Below, in pieces: positions 46,905 to 55,989 of a DNA stretch of 64,000 nt; the first letter of the stretch is position 1, and each line of letters opens with the position of its first letter. The notes beneath the pieces are model-generated. The model did not search any database and was not told the origin of the DNA. It saw only the letters and a list, made by a program, of their open reading frames with translations. The position numbers and the translations under genes were made by a program. The stretch is from NCBI GenBank assembly GCA_963798195.1, contig CAWCSF010000010.1:1958241-2022240 (forward strand), read 5' to 3'. The DNA is from CAVSRC01 sp963798195. GTDB taxonomy: Bacteria; Pseudomonadota; Alphaproteobacteria; Rhizobiales; Kaistiaceae.

Positions 46905-49013
46905 ATGAACTGGTCGCTGGTCTTTTCGCCGCTGTTGCCGCTGCCGTGGCTGATTGGATTCGGCGTTGTCGCGGCGATCCTGCTGGTGCCCGGCCTTATC
47001 CGGCGCATGCGCGGCGCCTGGTTCCGCCTTGCCGCCGCGGTCGCCCTGCTGCTGGCGTTGATGAACCCGGTGCTGCTCAACGAACAGCGCGAGCCGCTTT
47101 CCACGGTGGTTGCGATGGTCGTGGACAAGAGCGCCAGCCAGAGCCTCGATGGACGCGACACCGTAACCGCCGAGGCAGCCGACGAACTCACCCGACGCCT
47201 CGGCGAGTTCCACAACATCGAGGTCCGGCGGATCGAGGCCGGCGGCCCGACCGGTGGTCAGCCGGTCGATGGAACGGAGCTTTTCGCACCGCTGGCCTCC
47301 GCGCTTGCCGATGTTCCGCCCGAACGGATCGGCGCGGTCGTCATGCTGACCGACGGCCAGGTGCACGACATTCCTGCCGACCGTTCCGCGCTGCCGCCCA
47401 ACGCACCGCTGCACGTTCTCCTCTCGGGCCACGATGGCGAGAAGGACCGGCGCATCGTTATCGACAGCGCGCCGCGCTTCGGCATCGTGAAGCAGCAGCA
47501 GACCATCAAGTTTCGCGTGCTCGACGATGGCGCCGCCGGCGACACGGGGCGGGTCAACGTGGCGGTCAACATCGACGGCAATCCGCTGTCGCTGGAATCG
47601 GTGACGCCGGGCGTGCCGGCCGAATTCACCGTCGACATCGCGCACGGCGGACCGAACATCATCGAATTCGAGGCGCAGCCGCTCGATGGCGAATTGACCC
47701 CGATCAACAACCGGGCCGTCGTTTCGATCGAAGGCATTCGCGAAAACCTGCGCGTGCTGCTGGTCTCCGGCGAGCCCCACGCCGGCGAGCGCACGTGGCG
47801 CAACCTGCTGAAATCCGACGCCTCGGTCGATCTTGTGCACTTCACCATCCTGCGCCCTCCCGAGAAGCAGGACGGCACGCCGATCAACCAGCTTTCGCTG
47901 ATTGCCTTCCCGACGCGGGAGCTGTTCTCGGAGAAGATCCACCAGTTCGACCTGATCATCTTCGACCGCTACCAGCATCGCGGCGTGCTGCCCCTGCTCT
48001 ACTTTGACAACATCGCCCGCTACGTACGCGATGGCGGGGCGCTCCTCGTCGCCGCCGGTCCGGACTACGCCGCCGCCGGCAGCATCTACGAGACGCCGCT
48101 GTCGCCGGTGCTCCCCGTCGCGCCGACGGGCAACATCATCGAGCGGCCGTTCTGGCCGAAGGTTACAGATCTCGGCAAGCGGCATCCGGTGACACGCGAC
48201 CTCAACGGCTCCGACTCCGACCCGCCGCACTGGGGACGCTTCTTCCGCCTGATCGACGTCGACAAGCCGCAGGGCAACGTCGTCATGGGCGGCGCCGACG
48301 ACAAGCCACTGCTCATCCTCAATCGCGAGGAGAAGGGCCGCGTCGCACTGCTGCTCTCGGACAATACGTGGCTGTGGGCACGCGGCTACGAGGGCGGCGG
48401 ACCGCATGTCGACCTGCTGCGCCGCCTCGCCCATTGGCTGATGAAGGAGCCGGACCTCGAGGAAGAGGCGCTGCGCGCCACTGCCCGGGGCGGCCAGCTG
48501 ACCATCGAGCAGCAGACGATGGCCGACACCAGCGAGCCGGTGACGGTGCGCAAGCCATCCGGCGCGATCGAAACGGTGACGCTGGCGGCGGTCGAGCCTG
48601 GCCTCTGGCGGACGACAATCCCCGTCGACGAGATCGGACTTTACCGGCTGGAACAGGGCGACAAGCGCGCCTTCGCCAATGTCGGCGCCGCCAATCCGCG
48701 CGAATTCGCCGACGCGCGCTCGACGGCGGAGAAGCTGAAGCCGCTGGTCGACGAGACGCACGGTCGGGTGGCGCGCATGGCCGACGCGTCGGGCAACCTG
48801 ACGCTGCCGCGCATCGTGCCGGTGCGCTCCAACGTGGCGATGGGCGGCTCGGACTGGATCGGCGTGCGGACGACCGAAGCGAGCGTGCTCAAGGGCATCA
48901 CCCGCGTGCCGCTCTTCAGCGGCTTCATCACCCTGTTCGGGATCGCCGGGCTGTTCGGCCTGATCGCCCTGCTCGGCCTGCCCTTCGCCACCTGGGTGCG
49001 CGAAGGGCGGTAG
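46905..49013 (+). CDS. Large membrane protein with GATase-like/VWA-like region
   Basis: A 702-residue protein starting one base after the DUF4159 stop. Two N-terminal helices (LPWLIGFGVVAAILLVPGLI, AAAVALLLALMNPVLLNEQR) precede a VWA-like domain (VVAMVVDKSASQSLDGRDTV, IGAVVMLTDGQVHDIPADRS), then a class I glutamine amidotransferase-like fold (NLRVLLVSGEPHAGERTWRN, HQFDLIIFDRYQHRGVLPLL, YVRDGGALLVAAGPDYAAAG) without an obvious catalytic Cys. A last helix is FITLFGIAGLFGLIALLGLP. This is the conserved fourth member of the MoxR-DUF58-DUF4159 cluster in alphaproteobacteria, with no known function. Confidence 0.85.
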   Translation: MNWSLVFSPLLPLPWLIGFGVVAAILLVPGLIRRMRGAWFRLAAAVALLLALMNPVLLNEQREPLSTVVAMVVDKSASQSLDGRDTVTAEAADELTRRLGEFHNIEVRRIEAGGPTGGQPVDGTELFAPLASALADVPPERIGAVVMLTDGQVHDIPADRSALPPNAPLHVLLSGHDGEKDRRIVIDSAPRFGIVKQQQTIKFRVLDDGAAGDTGRVNVAVNIDGNPLSLESVTPGVPAEFTVDIAHGGPNIIEFEAQPLDGELTPINNRAVVSIEGIRENLRVLLVSGEPHAGERTWRNLLKSDASVDLVHFTILRPPEKQDGTPINQLSLIAFPTRELFSEKIHQFDLIIFDRYQHRGVLPLLYFDNIARYVRDGGALLVAAGPDYAAAGSIYETPLSPVLPVAPTGNIIERPFWPKVTDLGKRHPVTRDLNGSDSDPPHWGRFFRLIDVDKPQGNVVMGGADDKPLLILNREEKGRVALLLSDNTWLWARGYEGGGPHVDLLRRLAHWLMKEPDLEEEALRATARGGQLTIEQQTMADTSEPVTVRKPSGAIETVTLAAVEPGLWRTTIPVDEIGLYRLEQGDKRAFANVGAANPREFADARSTAEKLKPLVDETHGRVARMADASGNLTLPRIVPVRSNVAMGGSDWIGVRTTEASVLKGITRVPLFSGFITLFGIAGLFGLIALLGLPFATWVREGR

Positions 49014-49032
49014 CCCGACGCGAACGTCGGGC
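49013..49032. terminator. Bidirectional terminator-like hairpin
   Basis: GCCCGACG (49013-49020) and CGTCGGGC (49025-49032) pair perfectly around a CGAA tetraloop. It starts at the last base of the stop codon of the membrane protein gene and lies 27 bases from the convergent infA stop. Confidence 0.65.
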
Positions 49033-49058
49033 GCATTGGCGAATGGATGTCGCGGCGA

Positions 49059-49331
49059 CTAGCGCCGCTTGAACATCGGACGGCGCGGCGCGTTCGAGGG
49101 CGCCATTGCCTCGGTCTTGTGACGGAAGTTGATCCGTCCCTTTTCCAGATCGTACGGGGTCATCTCGACGCGCACGCGATCGCCCGCGAGGGTGCGGATG
49201 CGGTTCTTGCGCATGCGCCCCGCCGCATAGGCGAGGATGACGTGATCGTTGTCGAGCTTAACCCGGAAGTTGCCGTCCGGGAGGACCTCGGTAACGGTCC
49301 CCTCGAACTCAAGAAGTTCTTCTTTTGCCAC
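49059..49331 (-). CDS. infA: Translation initiation factor IF-1 (C-terminally extended paralogue)
   Basis: A 90-residue OB-fold S1-type protein. MAKEELLEFEGTVTEVLPDG, NFRVKLDNDHVILAYAAGRM, RKNRIRTLAGDRVRVEMTPY and DLEKGRINFRHK match IF-1 along its full length. Standard IF-1 has about 72 residues; the extra tail (TEAMAPSNAPRRPMFKRR) is basic and resembles the extra IF-1 copies found beside helicase genes in Rhizobiales. It may be a second, cold- or stress-linked copy; whether another infA exists is not visible here. It follows rhlE by 12 bp on the same strand. Confidence 0.93.
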   Translation of the reverse strand: MAKEELLEFEGTVTEVLPDGNFRVKLDNDHVILAYAAGRMRKNRIRTLAGDRVRVEMTPYDLEKGRINFRHKTEAMAPSNAPRRPMFKRR

Positions 49332-49343
49332 TGCCTCTCCTCT

Positions 49344-50699
<1,356 letters not shown>

Positions 50700-50905
50700 T
50701 CAGTCACGTTTCTTTCAAATACAGCGCGGCCGCGCGGCTGGCTCCAAACAGAGCGCCGCGATTCGCGGGTCCATCTGGACACCCCGCGTAGCCTGGGCTG
50801 TCGATGATTTGGTGGATGAAACGGGCGTGAAACCGGGATGCCGGATTTCTTGCAACGCGGCCCGTACGGCGGTGATATGGGCCGGAACGCGCTGCAATGC
50901 AACAT

Positions 50906-51424
50906 TTATCTTGGCAGGACCGGATCCCGTATCCGCTCGGCCGGCCCCGACAGACCCGCGAGAGCGCCCTCCTCCAGGCCGCAAACCAGCACGCGATCCG
51001 GATCCACCCAAGCCGGCAGCGTGATGACATCGCGGCCGAGGAACGTGAAGCCGAGCGGCCCGTAATAGGGCAGATCCCCAACCAGCATGACCAGCTTGTG
51101 GCCGTGGTTGCGGGCGGCGGCGCAGGCCATACGGACCAGCGCCCGGCCGGCCCCGCGGCCCTTGAATTCCGGATCGACCACAAGCGGCCCGAGGATCAGC
51201 GCCGGCCGGCCGCCGATGGTGATCGGCGTCATGCGAACCGAGGCAACGAGGCGGGAGCCGACCAGTGCGACAAAGCAGAGATCGGGATCGGCAGGAACGC
51301 CGTCGCGGAGCACATAGGCGGCGCGCTTGAACCGCTCCGGGCCGAACAGCGTCGCGTAAAAGGCGTCGATGATTTCAGCGTCGGCCGGCTGTTCGAGCCG
51401 GAAGGCAAAGGTTTCGGAAGTCAT
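50906..51424 (-). CDS. GNAT family N-acetyltransferase
   Basis: A 172-residue GNAT enzyme resembling YhbS. EQPADAEIIDAFYATLFGPE begins the fold, PDLCFVALVGSRLVASVRMT and PITIGGRPALILGPLVVDPE make the central sheet, and the acetyl-CoA loop is FKGRGAGRALVRMACAAARN. YYGPLGFTFLGRDVITLPAW is the typical GNAT tail. Start taken at the ATG giving MTSETFAFRLEQ; the frame continues 34 codons upstream without domain similarity. The acceptor substrate is unknown. Between its start and the rhlE start there is no shared region; it is transcribed on the minus strand upstream of nothing obvious. Confidence 0.85.
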   Translation of the reverse strand: MTSETFAFRLEQPADAEIIDAFYATLFGPERFKRAAYVLRDGVPADPDLCFVALVGSRLVASVRMTPITIGGRPALILGPLVVDPEFKGRGAGRALVRMACAAARNHGHKLVMLVGDLPYYGPLGFTFLGRDVITLPAWVDPDRVLVCGLEEGALAGLSGPAERIRDPVLPR

Positions 51425-51621
51425 GGCAGGACCCGGATTAGGATCGGAACGATCCAGCCCGCCGGGCGCCGCGTCAGGTAGCGCGCTCCACGAGCCGGAT
51501 GACGGCATGGCGTGACCTGAGGTCACGTCGCCTGTCCCGTCGTCGCTCTCCGGCCATCATGCGCACTGCGGCAGTCCTCCCAAGCCGCGCCGATAGCATG
51601 TGCCCGCCCGGCCGTCCAGCG

Positions 51622-52086
51622 TCACCACTCGGCCGAACGCGGGACGCCTTCGACGATCTCGGCGATGCGGCGGCGGGTGCCGGGGGTGGTGTCCTTCGGC
51701 AGCGCGTCGATCGCGTGGAAGCCGCAATCGACGATCTCCATGTTGGGCAACTTCGGCGGCGCCGGCTGGCTCCACACGCGGCAAATGTAGAGGGCGACGT
51801 GGTCACGCGCGGAAACGACAGTATTGAGGTAGAGGCCGAAGAGCTCGGTCGGGCCCTCGACCACGATGCCACCCTCCTCCTTGAGTTCCCGCGCCATCGC
51901 CGCCTCCATGGTTTCGCCCCGCGAGACGCCGCCGCCCGGCAGGTACCAGCCCGGCATGTAGCTGTGCTTGACCAGAAAAATGCGGCCTTCGCCATCGAAA
52001 ACGGCGGCGCGCACGCCCAGCGTCATCCCGCGCCAGAACCGCGAAAGCAGCAGGTAGACGCGGACCAGAAGGTGATGGGGAGCCAT
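51622..52086 (-). CDS. NUDIX hydrolase
   Basis: A 154-residue NUDIX protein. The Nudix box is GGGVSRGETMEAAMARELKEEGGI (residues ~52-75, with the GX5EX7REUXEEXG pattern in VSRGETMEAAMARELKEEGG), preceded by FLVKHSYMPGWYLPGG. The N-terminus (VRVYLLLSRFWRGMTLGVRA) looks partly hydrophobic, and the protein begins MAPHHLLVRVY. The substrate is a nucleoside-diphosphate-linked compound by family; no narrower call is possible. It is divergent from the small ORF and metallophosphoesterase region, and ends 198 bp before the GNAT gene start. Confidence 0.85.
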   Translation of the reverse strand: MAPHHLLVRVYLLLSRFWRGMTLGVRAAVFDGEGRIFLVKHSYMPGWYLPGGGVSRGETMEAAMARELKEEGGIVVEGPTELFGLYLNTVVSARDHVALYICRVWSQPAPPKLPNMEIVDCGFHAIDALPKDTTPGTRRRIAEIVEGVPRSAEW

Positions 52087-52207
52087 GCGTAAGCCTTCAT
52101 TAAGCGGCCATGCACATCACGCTGGCCAGACCTGCGGTCACCAAGGTGGCGATTACCGATCGAGAGGCGTACCTCAACCGCAAGTTCGATACCCGAAAAG
52201 AGACACC

Positions 52208-52315
52208 ATGTTTACCCGCTTCTTCCGTCGCCGCGCCCCACGCTTCGTCTGGGCGCCCGCTATCAACTTCAGCCACCGCGGCGTTCTCGCCGCGCTGATG
52301 ACCTTCGGCCACTGA
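52208..52315 (+). CDS. Possible small protein (35 residues)
   Basis: An ATG at 52208 opens a 35-codon frame for MFTRFFRRRAPRFVWAPAIN followed by FSHRGVLAALMTFGH and a TGA. A weak purine stretch (AAAAGAGA) stands about five bases before it. The peptide has a basic N-terminus with aromatic residues and a hydrophobic C-terminus, as many small membrane-associated proteins do. It fills the 280-bp gap between the NUDIX gene and the phosphoesterase gene, which otherwise shows nothing I can name. Conservation would have to decide; it may be non-coding. Confidence 0.3.
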   Translation: MFTRFFRRRAPRFVWAPAINFSHRGVLAALMTFGH

Positions 52316-52367
52316 GCCAGTCACCTTCGCTTTACGGCGCTGAACCTGTCGGCTAAAGCCGGCGGCG

Positions 52368-53264
52368 ATGGTGCTGCTCGCCCAGTTTTCGGATGTCCAC
52401 CTCGGGCCGCTGCCGCCGGTAACAGCGGCCGATCTCGCGTCGAAGAGGCTGCTCGGCTACATCAACTGGCGCCGTAATCGTGCGCACCGCCACGACGATG
52501 CTTTGCTGGCGGCGCTGATCGCCGACATGCGGACAGCCGGTCCGGACCAGATCGTGGTCACTGGCGATCTCGTCAATCTTGGACTGGAGGCGGAATACCC
52601 CCTCGCCCGCGCGTGGCTGGACGCGCTCGGCACGCCGGATCACGTCACCGCTGTCCCTGGCAATCACGACGCCTATGTGCCCGGCGCGCTCGAACTCGGG
52701 CTGCGCGCATGGTCGCCCTACATGAGCGGAGACGACGCCACGCCGGCGGCATTTCCATTTTTGCGTCGGCGCGGACCACTGGCGCTCATCGGCGTCTCCA
52801 CGGCAACGCCGAGTCCGCCGTTGATGGCGACTGGTCGCGTTGGGCCCGAGCAGGCCGCCGGGCTTGCGACCGTGCTGGAGGCGGCGGGCCGCGAGGGCCT
52901 GTTCCGGGTCGTGCTCATCCATCATCCGATTGCCGGCGACGCGCCGCAGCATCGCGCCCTCACCGATGCGGCTCTGGTCCGAGATGCGATCGCGAAGCAC
53001 GGCGCCGAACTCGTGCTGCACGGACACGATCACCGGACTACCGTCACCGCCGTTCCGGGTCCGCATGGGCCAGTGCCGGTAATTGGCGCGAACGCGGCAT
53101 CGCTGCGGCCGCGCCCCGGACGAAGCGGCGCCAGCTACAACCTCTTCGACATTGACGGAAACACCCACGCGTGGCGCGTCACGATGCGCGAACGCGGCGT
53201 GAAGGACGACGCGCGGGTCGAAACGATCTCAGAACGGACGCTGGAAATCCCGTCGGGACGTTAG
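52368..53264 (+). CDS. Calcineurin-like metallophosphoesterase
   Basis: A 298-residue metallophosphoesterase. All five metal-binding blocks are seen: VLLAQFSDVHLGPLPPVTAA, DQIVVTGDLVNLGLEAEY, HVTAVPGNHDAYVPGALELG, FRVVLIHHPIAGDAPQHRAL and ELVLHGHDHRTTVTAVPGPH. A C-terminal Ig-like strand set (SYNLFDIDGNTHAWRVTMRE) is common in this class, which includes cyclic-nucleotide and lipid-precursor hydrolases. The substrate is not predictable. The start MVLLAQFSDVH fits the family exactly. It is convergent with the 53.3-kb membrane protein gene (four bases between stops). Confidence 0.9.
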   Translation: MVLLAQFSDVHLGPLPPVTAADLASKRLLGYINWRRNRAHRHDDALLAALIADMRTAGPDQIVVTGDLVNLGLEAEYPLARAWLDALGTPDHVTAVPGNHDAYVPGALELGLRAWSPYMSGDDATPAAFPFLRRRGPLALIGVSTATPSPPLMATGRVGPEQAAGLATVLEAAGREGLFRVVLIHHPIAGDAPQHRALTDAALVRDAIAKHGAELVLHGHDHRTTVTAVPGPHGPVPVIGANAASLRPRPGRSGASYNLFDIDGNTHAWRVTMRERGVKDDARVETISERTLEIPSGR

Positions 53265-53268
53265 CGGA

Positions 53269-53913
53269 CTACACGCGCATCCAGGCGTAGCCGAAGAGCG
53301 CAATCGCAGTCAGCAGCACGCCGCCGAGGAACGCGGCAACGATCCAGCCGGCGCCCCGCAGTTCGACGCGCGCAGGCGGCTGAGAGGCCGGTATTTGCGG
53401 CGCTGGGGTAGCCACAGCCGCTTGCGCCGCGGCGGCCACCACTTCCCGCGCTTCCTGCTTCCGCGTGGTCTCGTCGCGCATCACACGCTTGATCAGCCAG
53501 TCGCCCTCGATGGCGCGCTCGCGCTCGATGATGCGCTCGGCGACATAGTGCGTCACCGTGTCGGCGACATCGGCGAGATTGGCGCTCTCGACGATCACCG
53601 TGCGGCCAAGGCGCGTATCCTTGAGGAAGCGGTAGGTGCGCCGGTCCCGGCCCATCATCACGAAGGCCGTCATGTCGATCCACAGTCGCGGCGGGGTGCC
53701 CGGCGCCACGGCGAAGATGAACTGTTCGTCGTCGGGCGGCACTTCGGCGAAGACGCTGCGCAACTCGTCGGCGAGGAGCTCCAGCCGCGCCCGCTCGGCG
53801 TCGCGCAGTTCGACGACGACGTCCGAGCGCTCGGTCTCGGCCGTGCGCACCTCGCGGATCGTGTCCCGCAGGCTCCGCACCTTTCCGGTATTGTTGTCGG
53901 TCGTGTCGCTCAA
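53269..53913 (-). CDS. Conserved hypothetical membrane-anchored protein
   Basis: A 214-residue protein I do not recognise by function. It starts with a helical, charge-rich region (RSLRDTIREVRTAETERSDV, AERARLELLADELRSVFAEV), then a compact alpha/beta part (DEQFIFAVAPGTPPRLWIDM, TAFVMMGRDRRTYRFLKDTR, IVESANLADVADTVTHYVAE) and a Pro/Ala linker to one C-terminal helix (GAGWIVAAFLGGVLLTAIAL) ending WMRV. The layout suggests a tail-anchored inner-membrane protein with its bulk in the cytoplasm. Rhizobiales often carry similar unannotated proteins. It is convergent with the phosphoesterase gene. Confidence 0.8.
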   Translation of the reverse strand: MSDTTDNNTGKVRSLRDTIREVRTAETERSDVVVELRDAERARLELLADELRSVFAEVPPDDEQFIFAVAPGTPPRLWIDMTAFVMMGRDRRTYRFLKDTRLGRTVIVESANLADVADTVTHYVAERIIERERAIEGDWLIKRVMRDETTRKQEAREVVAAAAQAAVATPAPQIPASQPPARVELRGAGWIVAAFLGGVLLTAIALFGYAWMRV

Positions 53914-54016
53914 GAAATTGCTCCAGCAGGCTGCGCGACGGTTAATGAAATGTTAGCAGAATCCGCGTGGCTGAACAGCGCTCTGCATGCCCCGGACCAA
54001 CGGAGAATGCGCCGAA

Positions 54017-54493
54017 ATGACCGACCTTCCCCCCGCGGCACAACGCGTGCAGGACATGGCTGACCAACTCGGCCTCGGCGTCACGGTCCGCATCATGGCG
54101 CAGGCCACCCGCACCGCCGAAGAGGCGGCGATTGCCTGCGGCTGCGCCGTCGGCCAGATCGTCAAGTCTCTGATTTTCAAGGGAGAACAGTCGGGCGCCC
54201 CATACCTGCTGTTGGTGTCCGGTTCGAACCGGGTCAACGAGAAGTCGGCAGCATCGGCGCTGGGTGAGGCAATAACGCGGCCGGATGCAGCCTTCGTGCG
54301 GGAAGCCACAGGATTCGCCATTGGCGGGATTCCGCCCTTTGGCCATTCCAACCGGCTGATAACGCGGATCGACGCCGACCTGTTGCAATATGAGACGGTC
54401 TGGGCGGCGGCCGGAACGCCGAACTCAATCTTCGAGGTGAGCCCGGCGAGGCTGCGCGAGGCCACCGAAGCGTTGGTAATTCAGGTGACCTGA
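54017..54493 (+). CDS. YbaK/EbsC-type aminoacyl-tRNA deacylase family protein
   Basis: A 158-residue YbaK/ProX-domain protein, a family that hydrolyses mischarged aminoacyl-tRNA (for example Cys-tRNA-Pro in YbaK). Recognised segments are AACAGTAEEAAIACGCAVGQ-like EEAAIACGCAVGQIVKSLIF, LLVSGSNRVNEKSAASALGE, EATGFAIGGIPPFGHSNRLI and VWAAAGTPNSIFEVSPARLR. The ATG at 54017 gives MTDLPPAAQRVQDMA; an upstream ATG at 53987 would add ten residues. GGAG lies 12 bases before it. The stop overlaps the ECF sigma gene end by 13 bp, the two being convergent. Confidence 0.85.
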   Translation: MTDLPPAAQRVQDMADQLGLGVTVRIMAQATRTAEEAAIACGCAVGQIVKSLIFKGEQSGAPYLLLVSGSNRVNEKSAASALGEAITRPDAAFVREATGFAIGGIPPFGHSNRLITRIDADLLQYETVWAAAGTPNSIFEVSPARLREATEALVIQVT

Positions 54494-55380
54494 CCCTGGA
54501 ATTCCAGATCCAGCGCGGCGATGCCCAGGGGATCGGCGATCAGGTTGATCTCCACGATCCTGCCATTCTCGATGATAAAGTCGAACACCGAAAATGGCCG
54601 TCCGCCCGGCGCGAAGACAAGTCCGGGCACGCCGTCCACGGCTGCCGACTGGGCTGCGCCGGCGCGGCCACGGAAAATGTGTGCGACAGCTTCGTGGCCG
54701 CGGATTTCCGGCTGAAGGGGAGGCGCGCCGAGGCTCGCCCTGGCCACACTGGCCTCGACCGCGGCTGCGTCCGCGCGCAACACAACCGCAGGATCGAGCA
54801 GCGCAAGCAGCGCCGAAAAGTCGCCTTGCCTGGAGGCGGCGAGAAAAGCGTCGACGACTTCGCGCTGCCTCAGGCGATCGGCGTCAGGAGACGCCGGCGC
54901 TCCCTGAACGCGTCGACGTCCGCGACTCGCTAGCTGGCGGGCAGCCGCCGGCGAACGGCCGACGACCCGCGCGATATCGTCGAAGGGAAGATCGAACATG
55001 TCATGGAGCACGAAGGCCACCCGCTCTGCCGGCGGGAGCGTCTCCAGCACGACGAGCATGGCAACGCCCACGGAATCCGCGACCTCCCTCTCCTGCTCGG
55101 CGTTTCCGGGAGCCGGAAGGTCCTCGACCTCGACACCGATCGGCTCTTCGCGCCGCACCTTCCTGGCACGGAGCTTGTCGAGACAGATTCGGGCGACGAC
55201 GGTGGTGAGCCAGGCCACGCGGTTTTCGACGCCCTCTCCGTCGGAACGCAACAACCGAAGCCACGCTTCCTGAACCGCGTCCTCGGCTTCGCTCGCGGAG
55301 CCCAGCATCCTGTGCGCAATCGATCGCAGGTGCGGCCGGCTGCCGTCGAACTGCTCCCTCAGGATTCGGCTTTCGTCCAC
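54481..55380 (-). CDS. ECF41-like RNA polymerase sigma factor with C-terminal SnoaL-like domain
   Basis: A 299-residue extracytoplasmic-function sigma factor with a fused C-terminal regulatory domain. Region 2 is LRSIAHRMLGSASEAEDAVQ and EAWLRLLRSDGEGVENRVAW; region 4 is LPPAERVAFVLHDMFDLPFD and DIARVVGRSPAAARQLASRG. The last ~120 residues (VVDAFLAASRQGDFSALLAL, FDFIIENGRIVEINLIADPL) are SnoaL-like, as in ECF41. The WLPEP and NPDKL motifs of classic ECF41 read DLPAP and ADPLGIAAL here. GTG start with GGAAAG upstream. Two ECF41-type promoters lie between it and the divergent YCII gene, so autoregulation is likely. Confidence 0.88.
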   Translation of the reverse strand: MDESRILREQFDGSRPHLRSIAHRMLGSASEAEDAVQEAWLRLLRSDGEGVENRVAWLTTVVARICLDKLRARKVRREEPIGVEVEDLPAPGNAEQEREVADSVGVAMLVVLETLPPAERVAFVLHDMFDLPFDDIARVVGRSPAAARQLASRGRRRVQGAPASPDADRLRQREVVDAFLAASRQGDFSALLALLDPAVVLRADAAAVEASVARASLGAPPLQPEIRGHEAVAHIFRGRAGAAQSAAVDGVPGLVFAPGGRPFSVFDFIIENGRIVEINLIADPLGIAALDLEFQGQVT

Positions 55381-55414
55381 GTCACTTTCCTTGCGCGCGT
55401 TCCGTCATGGATAT

Positions 55415-55441
55415 GACGAGCCGCAGGCAGACAATGTGACA
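55415..55441 (-). promoter_or_regulatory. ECF41-type promoter of the sigma factor gene
   Basis: On the minus strand TGTCACA (55441-55435), 16 bases, then CGTC (55418-55415). This equals the published ECF41 promoter pattern TGTCACA-N16-CGTC. It lies about 35 bases before the sigma factor GTG, so it should drive autoregulation. Matching the same element on the other strand makes chance unlikely. Confidence 0.7.
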
Positions 55442-55502
55442 CGAGACCTTCGCCGATGCAGACGGCACGAAACCGCCTCACACGGTCCGGGTCGCCTCCC
55501 GG

Positions 55503-55529
55503 TGTCACATCTGGACCTTCCGGGTCGTC
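55503..55529 (+). promoter_or_regulatory. ECF41-type promoter of the YCII gene
   Basis: TGTCACA (55503-55509), 16 bases, CGTC (55526-55529), a perfect match to the ECF41 pattern. It is about 63 bases before the ATG of the YCII-domain gene and points toward it. The rest of the 210-bp divergent gap shows no other clear element. Confidence 0.75.
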
Positions 55530-55591
55530 ATCCAATGCGTGGGACCGCCAACAGGCCCACGATCAACGGAACCCGCGGAGAAACCAAGGCC

Positions 55592-55939
55592 ATGAAGTAC
55601 ATCATGTTTATCTACCAGGCGAAAAACTTCGATCCGAAGGCGCTGAGCGCCGACGAATACAAGGGCGTCGCCGAGCGCTACGCCGCGCTGAACCAGACGC
55701 CCAATCTCAAGGCCGGACCACCACTCGGTCTGCCCAAGGACGCCATCACCGTTCAGGCGAAAAACGGCCAGACCGTCGCCACACCCGGTCCATACGTCGC
55801 GCAACCGGGCGGCACCGTAGGCGGCTTCCTCGAGTTCGAGGCTGAGACGGACGAAGAAGCCGTCCGTCTGGCGTCGCAAATTCCAGCCGTCGGCCAGGGT
55901 GGCGCAGTCGAGATTCGCCCGTCCAAGGTCTACTGGTAG
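55592..55939 (+). CDS. YCII-domain (DGPF-like) protein
   Basis: A 115-residue YCII-related protein: MKYIMFIYQAKNFDPKALSA, DEYKGVAERYAALNQTPNLK, AGPPLGLPKDAITVQAKNGQ, TVATPGPYVAQPGGTVGGFL and the tail VGQGGAVEIRPSKVYW. The family includes dehydratase-like enzymes and many proteins under ECF42 control, of unknown substrate. AAGG and GGAG stand before the ATG. Its promoter matches ECF41 and the sigma factor is divergent, so this is the probable direct target. The longer frame start at 55391 lies in the promoter region and was rejected. Confidence 0.88.
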   Translation: MKYIMFIYQAKNFDPKALSADEYKGVAERYAALNQTPNLKAGPPLGLPKDAITVQAKNGQTVATPGPYVAQPGGTVGGFLEFEAETDEEAVRLASQIPAVGQGGAVEIRPSKVYW

Positions 55940-55989
55940 AGCAGCGCGGGCAGACGGGCGGGATCGCACATCGCGTGCGATCTCGCCCG

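Noticed and set aside
44814..48761. A 1315-codon open frame on the minus strand
   Set aside because: It is antisense to the intact DUF4159 and GATase-like genes, has no domain similarity and is rich in Arg, His and Asp; high GC content alone keeps such frames open.
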